DNA of 64,000 nucleotides from assembly GCA_963666465.1 (NCBI GenBank), contig OY762824.1, forward strand, positions 2,418,001-2,482,000. The letters are read 5' to 3'. This document shows positions 36,601 through 43,937 of the stretch, in pieces (the first letter of the stretch is position 1; each line of letters starts with the position of its first letter). The notes below the pieces were generated by a model. It searched no databases. It worked only from the letters and a program-made list of their open reading frames with translations, and was not told the origin of the DNA. This DNA comes from VXYL01 sp963666465 (GTDB lineage: Bacteria; Pseudomonadota; Gammaproteobacteria; Pseudomonadales; Azotimanducaceae). The position numbers were made by a program, and so were the translations under genes.

Positions 36601-37138
36601 ACTCGCGCTTGCTCTGCCCTTGGCGGCGGTGAAGGCCGCGGAGCCGGATGCGTTGCTGGTGGCGCTGCATGTCAACGATGCGTCGTTGGCGGAGGTGGAT
36701 GCACGTGCGCTATGGAATGGAATACTGCGGCTGTACAACCTGCTGCAATTCGTACCTGGCGCTTGGTGGACGACGGCTTTGGGAGTCGATCGAGGCAACT
36801 ATGCTTCGTTTGGAGCAACGGTCGGAGCGCAAGAGGAGCTGCACGACTCTGAGTGGGTCGAAGTGGCGTCGCTCGCCAGCTCCGAGCTTCGGGAGATGTT
36901 GCTGCAAATGGCGGAGATGGGGATGCCGGTGCCGGAGGTGGGATTCGAGCTCGCGGACTCGGCGGGTCGCGTGGTAGCGGAGGCGGAGTTGGCTTGGCCG
37001 GAGCCGCGCCTTGCCGTGCTTCTGGGGGCAGAGGACACCGAGCGGTTCCAGGAAGCGGGCTGGCAGGTGGTCGCGGCTGGTTCTCCTGATCTGGTGGCGA
37101 CCCTGGCTGCCGCGCTGGCTGCGGAAGAGCAGGCATGA
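30692..37138 (+). CDS. Giant DEAD/DEAH helicase with DUF1998 and C-terminal nuclease-like domain
   Basis: A 2148-residue protein. Walker A ATGTGSGKTE at about 93-102; DELH (VVDELHTFDG) near 225; Zn-ribbon-like Cys pairs in CRECH and CGACGTL...CRACGS at about 530-610; motif VI QQRMGRAGRRDGN at about 1098-1110; DUF1998/MrfA-type Zn cluster CVCQEDPEKDGCYRC at about 1664-1678. Near 1787-1850, SRPDFVL...VAVFMDGFEFH...GYLVWSLTW resembles the Vsr-like branch of PD-(D/E)XK nucleases. Size and domains recall DruE of Druantia and the Lhr/MrfA group; no other Druantia gene was recognised. ATG 30692 is used. Its stop overlaps the next start (ATGA). Confidence 0.8.
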   Translation: MIPSTLAAEIPRALEDFLATGFGPSNPAFESVMDDFLDEAGNLVKGPYLSMDLPFQRAVEGGEPFPALPLGFTPWRHQRVAFERLQAGKSTIVATGTGSGKTECFLYPILEHCLARAGTPGVKAILVYPMNALATDQAGRIARLVHRTEALRGKVSAGLYVGETGPSPRDRMTDAHLVENRDALRERPPDILLTNYKMLDLLLTRPLDFPLWRHNKAGTLRFLVVDELHTFDGAQGTDLACLVRRLRSRLQARENLVCVGTSATLGGQEPSAWGSARGLPSLDESQGQVLAYASSLFHEPFAADAVVGETRQGIDEFLGDALINEHLTPRPDLAERVDPSRYSGTDAYVRAQHEVFLGESAPENFDTPAGRIALGDRLREHASFVNLLRALHAAHPTPVADVLVRLQRSLQVSSVGDAMNVLNALCALISTARGMGGSAEDGAEKADGASLPPFLTVKLHLWVRELRRMVCSVWDEPDTPLDADEPDTPLDADAGEADAQSTVARPNRHRLRYSDDVKPEGGFVHLPLVQCRECHVTAWAAVKRPGETKVGQDLRVFYNRFFLRDPEVQFLFPLAEGEAPPRGVRGEETSICGACGTLGEAPNGVCRACGSTAIVAVFASHSVVAKGTGKGPELSRDCPHCQAREALIILGARASSLLSTGLAQLFASHHNDDRKVIAFSDNVQDAAHRGSFFAARTWRNSVRMAIAQVVQEHGGISLADLPQKVVDCWSDTAGSPKAFDEKRFISEFIAPDKMWWREFEALRENGSVAGGSELLELVKRRLRWDTHAEFTFAGSIGRTLERTQTAAVGFDPAAVSHACDSLLTQIPEEFGELREVQEVHVRSLVMGVLRRMKDRGAVDSPTLGGYLRSGGNPFAIRDRALQSYGPRSGLPVFPAPIGDDRGVEGITSRRKSWYQTWVEKVLSPVHLLAATNSAGDILRAVMAALENAGLVRHLPARKSEVWALDPARLYVTPDAVAMKGPQARRPLIVPAREASSWQDVPSLEVASFGCYEGHQPGTPSWAGRLYREADIHRIVSAEHTALVSREDRDRLQTRFAAADAMPWEPNLLSATPTLELGVDIGDLSTVVMCSVPPAPVNYQQRMGRAGRRDGNALALTVATGRPHDLYHYEEPMQMLGSSVDPPGIFLNAPAVLERQLTAFCFDCWVAGNVGAGAVPRAIGTVLNHVAAVTLERFPYPLLDFIRGSAEELLDRFLVAFEARSKTDQGLDEASRHYLHGFLFGTDEQNSLRHRILSRLTDADKERQSLRNDAEALTRRIRSLQRGAPDQATAGEIKRMTRERAALRELVAKINGRDTFGFLTDEGLLPNYAFPEAPVTLRSVIFKEGNDDDDDAVVYEYVRPAVSALGEFAPENEFYAGGRRVVIKRVDTRVSPVETWRLCPSCDYAENVGTGDLSGTCPVCGDPQWADAGQRREMLPLKVVHAATPDRSSRIMDERDDREPLFYVRELGVTFRNSAVKRAFVCGDAERPFGFEYIASATFRDMNFGRIDEQEAPVKFAGEARPRKGFSVCRRCGGVQGRDGTVQHTHTCRYQDDSQVVDCLYLYRQFDSEGIRILLPPIGSADEDVRLHSFIAALELGLKRRFAGAVDHLRATISLQPAEEANGNVKFLMLYDTVPSGTGYLKQIMNQPEQMLEVLRHAREALAGCVCQEDPEKDGCYRCLYVYRRSHEMANISRKVALGMLDTILEQANTLEEVEGLRSVKVNPVLESELEARFVQALRHWELGGPRVQVREDVVAGKLGYVLSVGEMTYTMEAQAQCGESEGVAIASRPDFVLRATREAPNRPPVAVFMDGFEFHRDTLDEDAAKRMALVRAGYLVWSLTWHDLAPAFGGEDDCPNLLAEDDGHMRELQRALDERWSTEAVRSRLDEPSLALLIHYLAAPDAVAWKRAVFTRLLPLFEPATMQDSALADRVRGLVQRLPDGFQDAFSELPVPAVFALSGERQDAPDDLAELALALPLAAVKAAEPDALLVALHVNDASLAEVDARALWNGILRLYNLLQFVPGAWWTTALGVDRGNYASFGATVGAQEELHDSEWVEVASLASSELREMLLQMAEMGMPVPEVGFELADSAGRVVAEAELAWPEPRLAVLLGAEDTERFQEAGWQVVAAGSPDLVATLAAALAAEEQA

Positions 37139-39228
37139 CCAACTCCCGCATGGCGCTTTCGGCAGACTTCCTGGCCGCCTTCGCCAAGCTGCCCTCGCAG
37201 CAGCAGCGCGGCGTTCGCAGGATGATCTCGCTCTTCGAGCGCGTCTCCACCGCATCCGGCCTCAACTACGAAAAGATCGCTGGCGCCAAGGACGCCAACA
37301 TGCGTTCGCTGCGGATCGATGGCGGCTACCGCGCCATCGTCCTGAAGCCCGATTCTGGCAACGTTCACCTGCTGTTGTGGGCGGACAAGCACGACGAAGC
37401 CTACGCCTGGGCTGCGCGGCATGAGTGCCGGGTGAACGCCGAGACCGGTGCGTTGCAAGTGTATGCGCCGGAGCGTCATGTCGCCGAGACCAAGGTCACG
37501 CCGCTGGCGCAGGAAAGCGCGCCAGCCTTCGTTGGGCTCAAGAACCGAGAACTGGTCCGACTGGGTGTGCCGGAGGCAATGATCGCCGAGGTGCGTGCCA
37601 TCGGTGTCGAGGCAGAACTGGACGCCATGCAGGAGAGGCTGCCACAGGAAGCATACGAGGGTCTCTTCCTGCACATGGCGGGCGAGACCTACGAACAGAT
37701 CCTTCGGGACCGTGAAAGCGCAGCCGAGTCTGTGGACACCGCCGACTTCGCTGCTGCGCTGCACCGGGACGAGTCGCGCGCACGGTTCGTGTTGATCGAT
37801 GACGACATCGAGCTCGACGCGATGCTCCATGCGCCTCTGGAGCGCTGGCGCGTGTTCCTGCACTCCTCCCAGCGACGGCTAGTGGAACGCCATTGGAACG
37901 GCCCGGTGCGTGTGCTCGGCGGCGCCGGCACCGGCAAGACGGTGGTCGCCATGCATCGGGCGCGCTGGCTGGCGCAACAGTTGGCGGACGGGGAGTCCAT
38001 CCTCTTCACCACCTTCAACCGCAATCTGGCCGCCGACATCAAGGCTAACTTGGGCGCCATCTGCACCCCGGAGGAGATGGAGCGCATCGAGGTCGCCAAT
38101 CTCGATAGTTGGGTGGCACGGTTCCTGCGCCGGCGAGGGGTGCGCTTCCGGCTGTTGCCGAGTCGAGACCGGGAAGCGTGGGCTGCAGCGCTCGCCAGGA
38201 AGCCAGCCGCGACCGACCTGTCCGACCGCTTCTTCGATGACGAGTGGAGCCAGGTGATCCAAGAGCAGGGGATCACCAGCCGTGACGAATATCTCCGTGT
38301 GCCGCGCACCGGCCGTGGAGTGAGGCTGAATCGAGCCATTCGCGCCAGCATCTGGCCGGTGTTCGAGGAGTACCGCGCTGGCCTTCTGGAACGGGGTGCG
38401 ATGGAGTTCGCCGACTGCTATCGAGCCGCGGTCGCATTGCTCGAAGGGGAGGAGGCGGAGGTGCCCTATCGCTGTGTGATCGTTGACGAGGCACAGGATT
38501 TCGGGGCGCCGGCATGGCGTCTTGTCCGAAGGCTGACGGCGCCAGGGAAGGACGACCTCTTCATCGCCGGAGACGGCCATCAGCGCATCTATTCCCGCCA
38601 GCCGGTGGTGCTCAGCCGCTGCGCCATCGACATCCGCGGCCGCGCCCGCAAGCTCCGTCTCAACTACCGCACCACCGAAGAAACCAGACGCTGGGCGGAA
38701 GGGCTGCTCGAAGGCCAAGCCGTTGACGACTTGGACGGTGGAACAGACGACAACAGCGGCGTTCGTTCCAGCACCAGCGGCCCCGAGCCGCGAATCGAGC
38801 GACTGGCAGGGGAGGAAGCGCAAGCGGCTTGGATCATCGCCTACCTGAAGGATCTTTCGGCGGAAGCGGACCTTCGCAGCACTTGCATCGTCGCCCGCAC
38901 CCGCAAGGAGCGCGACTTGCTCGCCCGCAAACTCGAGGCTGCCGATATCCGGCTCGAAGTGCTCGAAACCGAAGCCGCTGACGACTCTTCGCCCGGCGTC
39001 CGGCTCGCGACCATGCACCGCGTCAAGGGCCTCGAGTTCGACCGCGTCTTGATCGCCAGCGCGAACAGGGGCCTCGTCCCCCTCCTCGCCGCAATCCCCA
39101 CCACCGATGGCCCGGAACGCACAGCCGCAGAAACCGCCGAACGCTCTCTCCTCTACGTTGCCGCCACCCGCGCCAAAAAGGAGCTGACCATCCTCAGCTT
39201 TGGTAACCCCAGCCCCTTCCTCACTTGA
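37135..39228 (+). CDS. UvrD-family helicase with RelE/ParE-like N-terminus
   Basis: A 697-residue superfamily 1 helicase. Residues 1-100 look like a RelE/ParE fold (LSADFLAAFAKLP...MRSLRIDGGYRAIVLKP...LLLWADKHDEAYAWA), then Walker A GGAGTGKT at about 262-269, VIVDEAQDFG near 449, LNYRTTEETRRWAEG and TMHRVKGLEFDRVLIA, ending YVAATRAKKELTIL. Translational coupling to the giant DUF1998 helicase implies a two-component machine. Opposite-polarity helicases plus a nuclease-like tail would suit end processing of foreign DNA; this is inference. It converges with the truncated SMUG1 gene. Confidence 0.85.
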   Translation: MTNSRMALSADFLAAFAKLPSQQQRGVRRMISLFERVSTASGLNYEKIAGAKDANMRSLRIDGGYRAIVLKPDSGNVHLLLWADKHDEAYAWAARHECRVNAETGALQVYAPERHVAETKVTPLAQESAPAFVGLKNRELVRLGVPEAMIAEVRAIGVEAELDAMQERLPQEAYEGLFLHMAGETYEQILRDRESAAESVDTADFAAALHRDESRARFVLIDDDIELDAMLHAPLERWRVFLHSSQRRLVERHWNGPVRVLGGAGTGKTVVAMHRARWLAQQLADGESILFTTFNRNLAADIKANLGAICTPEEMERIEVANLDSWVARFLRRRGVRFRLLPSRDREAWAAALARKPAATDLSDRFFDDEWSQVIQEQGITSRDEYLRVPRTGRGVRLNRAIRASIWPVFEEYRAGLLERGAMEFADCYRAAVALLEGEEAEVPYRCVIVDEAQDFGAPAWRLVRRLTAPGKDDLFIAGDGHQRIYSRQPVVLSRCAIDIRGRARKLRLNYRTTEETRRWAEGLLEGQAVDDLDGGTDDNSGVRSSTSGPEPRIERLAGEEAQAAWIIAYLKDLSAEADLRSTCIVARTRKERDLLARKLEAADIRLEVLETEAADDSSPGVRLATMHRVKGLEFDRVLIASANRGLVPLLAAIPTTDGPERTAAETAERSLLYVAATRAKKELTILSFGNPSPFLT

Positions 39229-39526
39229 ACTTGGAGTTGCGGGAAGGGGTATGGCATCTAGAGAGGCGTCCCGCCAGGCGTCTGCCCTCTGGAGGTTCGA
39301 CAGGGTGATAGGTCGGCTCGGGCTGGGGCCCCCACGGGCCTGGATTCATGCCCACCAGCAAGATGTCCGCTTCGCGCCGGCAGTGCCGCTCCAGATATTG
39401 CCGGTGCGCGTCGAAGGCGCAGTCGAGCGGGTTGTAGACGTGCGCGACGGGTGCCCTGAATCCGCAACTCCCAGCCTCCCGTGCCAGCACCCGAGCGATG
39501 GCCACGGGAGTCGCCTTGCTTCCCAT
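39221..39526 (-). pseudogene. Truncated SMUG1-type uracil-DNA glycosylase
   Basis: The N-terminal part is recognisable: VAHVYNPLDCAFDAHRQYLERHC and ILLVGMNPGPWG, the substrate-binding motif of single-strand-selective uracil glycosylases. Homology stops right after GPWG (near 39330), and the rest, including the C-terminal motif, is missing; the frame ends in unrelated sequence beside the UvrD stop. It follows maf by 7 bp, so maf-smug was probably an operon cut by arrival of the helicase pair. Uracil repair activity is not expected. Confidence 0.7.
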
Positions 39527-39533
39527 GTCGCAC

Positions 39534-40121
39534 TCAGTCGCCAAGCGGGTTGATCCCTTCGTTTCGGAGCAGCGCCGCAAGCCGGATGAGCGGCAAGCCG
39601 ATGGCGGCGGTGGGGTCCTCGGTTTCGACGCGTTCGAACAGCATCACGCCACGGCTTTCGGACTTGATGGCGCCGGCACAGTCCAAGGGTTGATCGAGTT
39701 CTGCATAGCGGCGGATTTCGGCCTCGGAGAGGCGGCGGAACGTCGTGGTGGTGCGGTCGATGTGCGTCTGCAATCGCCCCGTGGCGGTGTTCAGCACCGC
39801 AACTCCGGTGAGGAAATCGACGCTCTGGCCAGACAGCCTGGCGAGTTGCCGCTCGGCGTTGGCCACGGTGCCGGGCTTGCCGAGCGCCTTGCCGTCATGC
39901 ACGGCTACCTGATCGGAGCCGATCACCACCGCATGCGCTTCCCCTTCGCCCACCTTGGCTGCCTTCGCCTCGGCGAGGCGCAGCACCAAGGCCGCCGGCA
40001 CTTCACCCGACAACGGCGTCTCGTCCACATCGGGCGAAGCGCTGTGGAATTCGATGCCGAGGCGAGCGAGAAGCTCGCGCCGATAGCGGGACGAGGAGGC
40101 AAGTATCAGTCGTGGCGTCAT
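39534..40121 (-). CDS. yceF: Maf/YceF nucleotide pyrophosphatase
   Basis: A 195-residue Maf-family house-cleaning enzyme. The N-terminus RLILASSSRYRRELLARLG carries the phosphate-binding Ser and Arg residues; DVDETP, VIGSDQVAVHDGKALGKPGT and TTTTFRRLSEAEI fit the YceF (7-methyl-GTP pyrophosphatase) subgroup; the C-terminus ends IGLPLIRLAALLRNEGI. ATG 40121 is the family-typical start. It is divergent from the aminotransferase gene (79-bp spacer). Together with the SMUG1 remnant it represents older chromosomal background rather than island cargo. Confidence 0.85.
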   Translation of the reverse strand: MTPRLILASSSRYRRELLARLGIEFHSASPDVDETPLSGEVPAALVLRLAEAKAAKVGEGEAHAVVIGSDQVAVHDGKALGKPGTVANAERQLARLSGQSVDFLTGVAVLNTATGRLQTHIDRTTTTFRRLSEAEIRRYAELDQPLDCAGAIKSESRGVMLFERVETEDPTAAIGLPLIRLAALLRNEGINPLGD

Positions 40122-40200
40122 TCGAGCGAGCAGGCGCGCTGGTCGGCTGCAGTGGGCGCGAAGCATACGCGCACGCTTTACACTCTCCGCGTCGTCCCGC

Positions 40201-41445
40201 ATGGGTCGCGCGACAACGGAGCAAGCCGGCATGGACAACGGCGCGAAGGACGCGGCACTGCGCGAGCGGGCCGCGAACGTGATTCCGGGCGGGATGTACG
40301 GCCACATGGCGATGGGCGCGCGAATGCCGGCCAGCTATCCGCAGTTCTTCGCCCGCGCCAAGGGCGCGCGGCTGTGGGACGTGGACGGCAACGAGTACAT
40401 CGACTACATCTGCTCCTACGGGCCGATGATCGCCGGCTACGGCAACGAGCGCATCGCGGCGAGGGCCGAGGCGCAGCGGGGCAGCATCGACATCGGCAAC
40501 GGCCCGGCGGCGAACGTGGTGGAACTCGCGGAGCGCCTTGTCGTCACGGTGGCACACGCGGATTGGGCGGTCTTCTCCAAGAACGGCAACGACGCCACCA
40601 CCACCTGCGTCATGGCGGCGAGGGCGCATCGCGGGCGCAGCAAGGTGCTGGTGGCGCAGGGCGCCTATCACGGCTCGCAGCCCTGGGCCAACCGGCGTGC
40701 CCCCGGTGCGCCCGGCACCGAGCACGATGCCTTTCCCGTGTACGGCTTCAACGATGTGGCGAGCGTGGAGGCGGCGGTGCGGGAGCATTCCGGCGACATC
40801 GCCGGCATCATGGTGTCGGCATTCCGCCACGACGCCGGTTCGCATCAGGAACTGGTGGATCCGAACTTCGCGGCTGCGGTTCGGCGCCTGTGCGATCAGG
40901 AGGACGCGGCGCTCATCCTGGACGACGTGCGCGCCGGCTTTCGCCTCAGCCTCGATGCATCGTGGTCGCCGCTGGGCATTCGCCCCGATCTTTCCGCCTG
41001 GGGCAAGGCCATCGCCAACGGCGAGCCACTGGCTGCAACGCTCGGCAGCGAGCGCTTCAGGGACGCCATGAAGTCGGTGTTCGTCACTGGCTCATTTTGG
41101 TGCCAGGCCGCGCCAATGGCGGCAGCCTTGGAGACCCTCGACGTGCTGCACGAGGAGAATGCGCCAGCGCGTCTCGAAGCACTGGGCCAACGCCTGCGCG
41201 ACGGCATCGACGACGTGGCGCGTCTGCACCAGGAACGCATTCGCCAAAGCGGGCCACCGCAGATGCCAGCGGTGATGTTCGAGGACGATCCAGGCTGCGA
41301 GCGCGGCCTGGCGCTGTGCTCCCGCCTGATCGAACGCGGCGTGTACTTTCACCCATGGCACAACATGTTCCTGTCGCTGGCACACACGGAGGACGACATC
41401 GACCGCACCGTCGAGGCGGTGGACGGGGCGATGGGAGAGCTCTAG
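40201..41445 (+). CDS. Class III PLP-dependent aminotransferase (aminomutase-like)
   Basis: About 414 residues with fold-type I class III features: VIPGGMYGHM near the N-terminus, GARLWDVDGNEYIDYI, YGPMIAGYGN, the substrate/PLP region FSKNGNDATTTCVMAARA, LILDDVRAGFR, and the Schiff-base lysine in SAWGKAIANGEP near residue 269. Closest in pattern to glutamate-1-semialdehyde aminomutase relatives, but residues differ enough that the substrate is unknown. ATG 40201 or 40231 may start it. Next gene on the same strand is beyond an IS1634 copy. Confidence 0.8.
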   Translation: MGRATTEQAGMDNGAKDAALRERAANVIPGGMYGHMAMGARMPASYPQFFARAKGARLWDVDGNEYIDYICSYGPMIAGYGNERIAARAEAQRGSIDIGNGPAANVVELAERLVVTVAHADWAVFSKNGNDATTTCVMAARAHRGRSKVLVAQGAYHGSQPWANRRAPGAPGTEHDAFPVYGFNDVASVEAAVREHSGDIAGIMVSAFRHDAGSHQELVDPNFAAAVRRLCDQEDAALILDDVRAGFRLSLDASWSPLGIRPDLSAWGKAIANGEPLAATLGSERFRDAMKSVFVTGSFWCQAAPMAAALETLDVLHEENAPARLEALGQRLRDGIDDVARLHQERIRQSGPPQMPAVMFEDDPGCERGLALCSRLIERGVYFHPWHNMFLSLAHTEDDIDRTVEAVDGAMGEL

Positions 41446-41636
41446 GCCACCGCCGGCAAGGCTGCGCGCCTCTGGAGGGAGGGGTCCCGCCCTCCAACGC
41501 GCCCGCAAGGGCGCGCGAATTCCCGCGCCTCCCTGCGACGAATGGTCGCCCGATCAACCAATCGCCACCACGTTGGCTTCTCGAAGGACGCGCCTTGCGG
41601 CGCGCTGGAGGGCGGGACGCCCTCCCTCCGAGGCCA
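41446..41636. repeat. REP-like GC palindromes
   Basis: Contains GGGAGGGGTCCCGCCCTCC and GGAGGGCGGGACGCCCTCC palindromes of the type seen at 3.7-3.9 kb and 54.9-55.1 kb. Non-coding. Confidence 0.6.
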
Positions 41637-41764
41637 GCAATTCTCATTTTGGCGTCTGGCTTCGCTGTCAGGCGCATTGCACCCCCGGTTTCGGACTCGA
41701 TTCGGGTCAAATCAACCCGCAGACCGGTGCCGTTGAGTGGACTGAAGGCCAAAATGAGAATTGC
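41637..41764. repeat. 128-bp element with perfect 17-bp terminal inverted repeats
   Basis: GCAATTCTCATTTTGGC at 41637-41653 is exactly inverted at 41748-41764. The 94 bp between have no gene. No clear target duplication. Probably a tiny non-autonomous element or a remnant of a transposon whose other copies lie elsewhere in the genome. Confidence 0.65.
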
Positions 41765-41830
41765 CGCTCCGAGGCGCGCCGGCTTGACGGACCGGCATCG
41801 GCCAACTTAGGTTGCCCGGCGTTTGCCTAA

Positions 41831-43918
41831 CCCATCTTTACCAACAACCCCGTGATTTTCGCCCGATCTTGCGGTGATTGACGGTTTTGGGGTCGGCAAC
41901 TCGTTGTTTTCCGGTTCCTGGTGGGGTGGATCGACCGATGTAGTGCCATAATAGGGTGGTGTCGGTTGACATGGGTGGCGGGCGCCGCTACCGTCACCCG
42001 CCATGTTCATCCGCCGTACCCTCACCCGCCGCACCGGCGGCCAGGACTACCACTCCCACCGCCTCGTGCACAGTCGGCGCGACGGCGCCAAGGTCCGCCA
42101 GCGCACGTTGTTGAACCTCGGCAGCGATTTCGACCTGCCTGTGGAGGAGTGGCCGGAACTGTGCCGGCGCATCGACGAGATCTTGAACGGCCAGGCGCCG
42201 CTCACCGACGATGCGCCGGCTGCCGTCGAGGAAGAAGCGCAACGGATCGGGGCGCAACTGCTGGCCCGCGGCCGGGCGGGGGACGCCGAAGCGGTGCGTG
42301 ATCCGGTCCGTGTGGACGTGGCGTCGCTCGAGTTGACGCGCCCGCGCAGCGTGGGCGTCGAGCAGGCGGGACTGTGGGCGGTCGAGCGGTTGGGCCTGAT
42401 GGAGTTGCTGTCGACCCTGGGCATCAACGCGTCGCCGTGCACGGCCGCGGTGGCCTCGATCGTGGCGCGGCTTGCGTACCCGGCCTCGGAGCGGGCCACG
42501 CACGCCTGGCTGCGCGAGCGCAGTGCCTTGGGGGAGTTGCTGGGTGTGGACTTCGAGACCATGGGGGCGATGCAGTTGTACCGGGCCTCGGATGCCTTGG
42601 TTGCCCACCGCGAAGCGATCGAGGCGCATCTGTTCGAGAGCGCCATGGACCTGTTCGACCTGGCGCCGACGGTGACGCTCTACGATCTGACCAACACCTA
42701 TTACGAGGGCGATGTGGCGGATCAGCCCGAGGCGCGGCGGGGGCATTCGAAGGAGAAGCGCAGCGACTGCAAGCTGCTCACCCTGGGGCTGGTGCTGGAC
42801 GGGGGTGGTTTCGTGCGGCGTTCGCGGGTGTTCGCGGGCAACGTCAAGGAAGACCGGACGCTTTCCGGCATGCTGGACGCGCTCGGGGCACCGCCGGGGT
42901 CGCGGGTGGTGCTCGACCGGGGCATCGCCACCGAGCGACAGGTCGACTGGCTGAAGGCGAACGGGTACCGCTACATCGTGGTCTCGCGCGAGCGCAAGCG
43001 CCGCTTCGAGCCCGAGGCGGCACTCGCCCACCGCACCCGCAGCGGCGGGGTGGTGCATCTGGAGAAGGTGGACGACGCCGAGGCGGGCGAGGTGCGCCTG
43101 TACTGCTGCTCCGAGCAGCGTGCCGAGAAGGAGCGCGGCATGGCCGAGCGGTTTGCGCAACGCCTGGAGCGGGATCTCGATGCGATCAACGAGGGGCTGT
43201 CGCGGCCGCGCACGCAGAAGAAGCCGGAAAAGATCTGGCAACGCATCGGCCGGCTGGTGGAGAAGAGCCGCGGTGTCGGCCAACACTACGACATCGCGGT
43301 GGCAACCGACGAGAGCGGCAAACGGGCCGTGGCGGTGACCTTCCTCCGCACGCCGGTGGCCGGGACGATGCTCACCCATCCGGGCGTCTATTGCCTGCGC
43401 AGCAACGAGACCGACTTCAGCGAGGAGCGCCTGTGGCGCACCTTCACCCTGCTCACGGATGTCGAGGCGGCGTTCCGTTCCCTGAAATCCGAACTGGGCC
43501 TGCGCCCCATCCATCACCGCAAGCCGCGCCGTGCCGAGGGCCATCTGTTCATCACGGTGATCGCCTACCAACGGGTCCAGGTGATTCGCACCCGTCTGGC
43601 CGAGCGCGGCGACGGGCCGATGCGCACGGCGAACTGGACGACGCTCAAACGGATTCTCGGCGGCCGTCAGCGGGTGACCGCGACGTTCAAGCGCGCCGAC
43701 GGACGCACGCTGCATGTGCGCAAGGCGACGCGCCCGGAACCGCAGCAGAAGGCCATCCTCGATGCCTTGGGGATCCCCTCCTCAGCCGGGGGGACACACC
43801 AGGCGGTCGTCTGAGGGGAAACCATCACGTCGGGCACGAATGTAGTGCCATGCGCGCGATTCGGTCAACCTAAATTGTTGAGATACAACAGTTTATTTTT
43901 TTCGTTGGTAAACTTGGG
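41831..43918 (+). mobile_element. IS1634-type insertion sequence, copy 2 (2088 bp)
   Basis: Same ends as copy 1, flanked by CTAA at 41827-41830 and 43919-43922, a different target duplication, so it inserted independently. It lacks the 24-bp duplication. It ends 19 bp before the oxidoreductase start codon and probably displaced that gene's promoter. Confidence 0.9.
42003..43814 (+). CDS. IS1634-family transposase (603 aa)
   Basis: Matches the copy 1 transposase residue for residue as far as read, except for one EQAGLWAV octapeptide instead of two, which is probably the ancestral state. DLTNTYYEG and RTFTLLTDVEAAFRSLKSE mark the DDE catalytic domain. Intact frame. Confidence 0.9.
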   Translation: MFIRRTLTRRTGGQDYHSHRLVHSRRDGAKVRQRTLLNLGSDFDLPVEEWPELCRRIDEILNGQAPLTDDAPAAVEEEAQRIGAQLLARGRAGDAEAVRDPVRVDVASLELTRPRSVGVEQAGLWAVERLGLMELLSTLGINASPCTAAVASIVARLAYPASERATHAWLRERSALGELLGVDFETMGAMQLYRASDALVAHREAIEAHLFESAMDLFDLAPTVTLYDLTNTYYEGDVADQPEARRGHSKEKRSDCKLLTLGLVLDGGGFVRRSRVFAGNVKEDRTLSGMLDALGAPPGSRVVLDRGIATERQVDWLKANGYRYIVVSRERKRRFEPEAALAHRTRSGGVVHLEKVDDAEAGEVRLYCCSEQRAEKERGMAERFAQRLERDLDAINEGLSRPRTQKKPEKIWQRIGRLVEKSRGVGQHYDIAVATDESGKRAVAVTFLRTPVAGTMLTHPGVYCLRSNETDFSEERLWRTFTLLTDVEAAFRSLKSELGLRPIHHRKPRRAEGHLFITVIAYQRVQVIRTRLAERGDGPMRTANWTTLKRILGGRQRVTATFKRADGRTLHVRKATRPEPQQKAILDALGIPSSAGGTHQAVV

Positions 43919-43937
43919 CTAAGCCGAGGCCAGCCGC

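Noticed and set aside
15208..43918. True composite transposon
   Set aside because: The flanking target duplications differ (CTAG and CTAA) and each IS has its own pair, so the two copies inserted separately.
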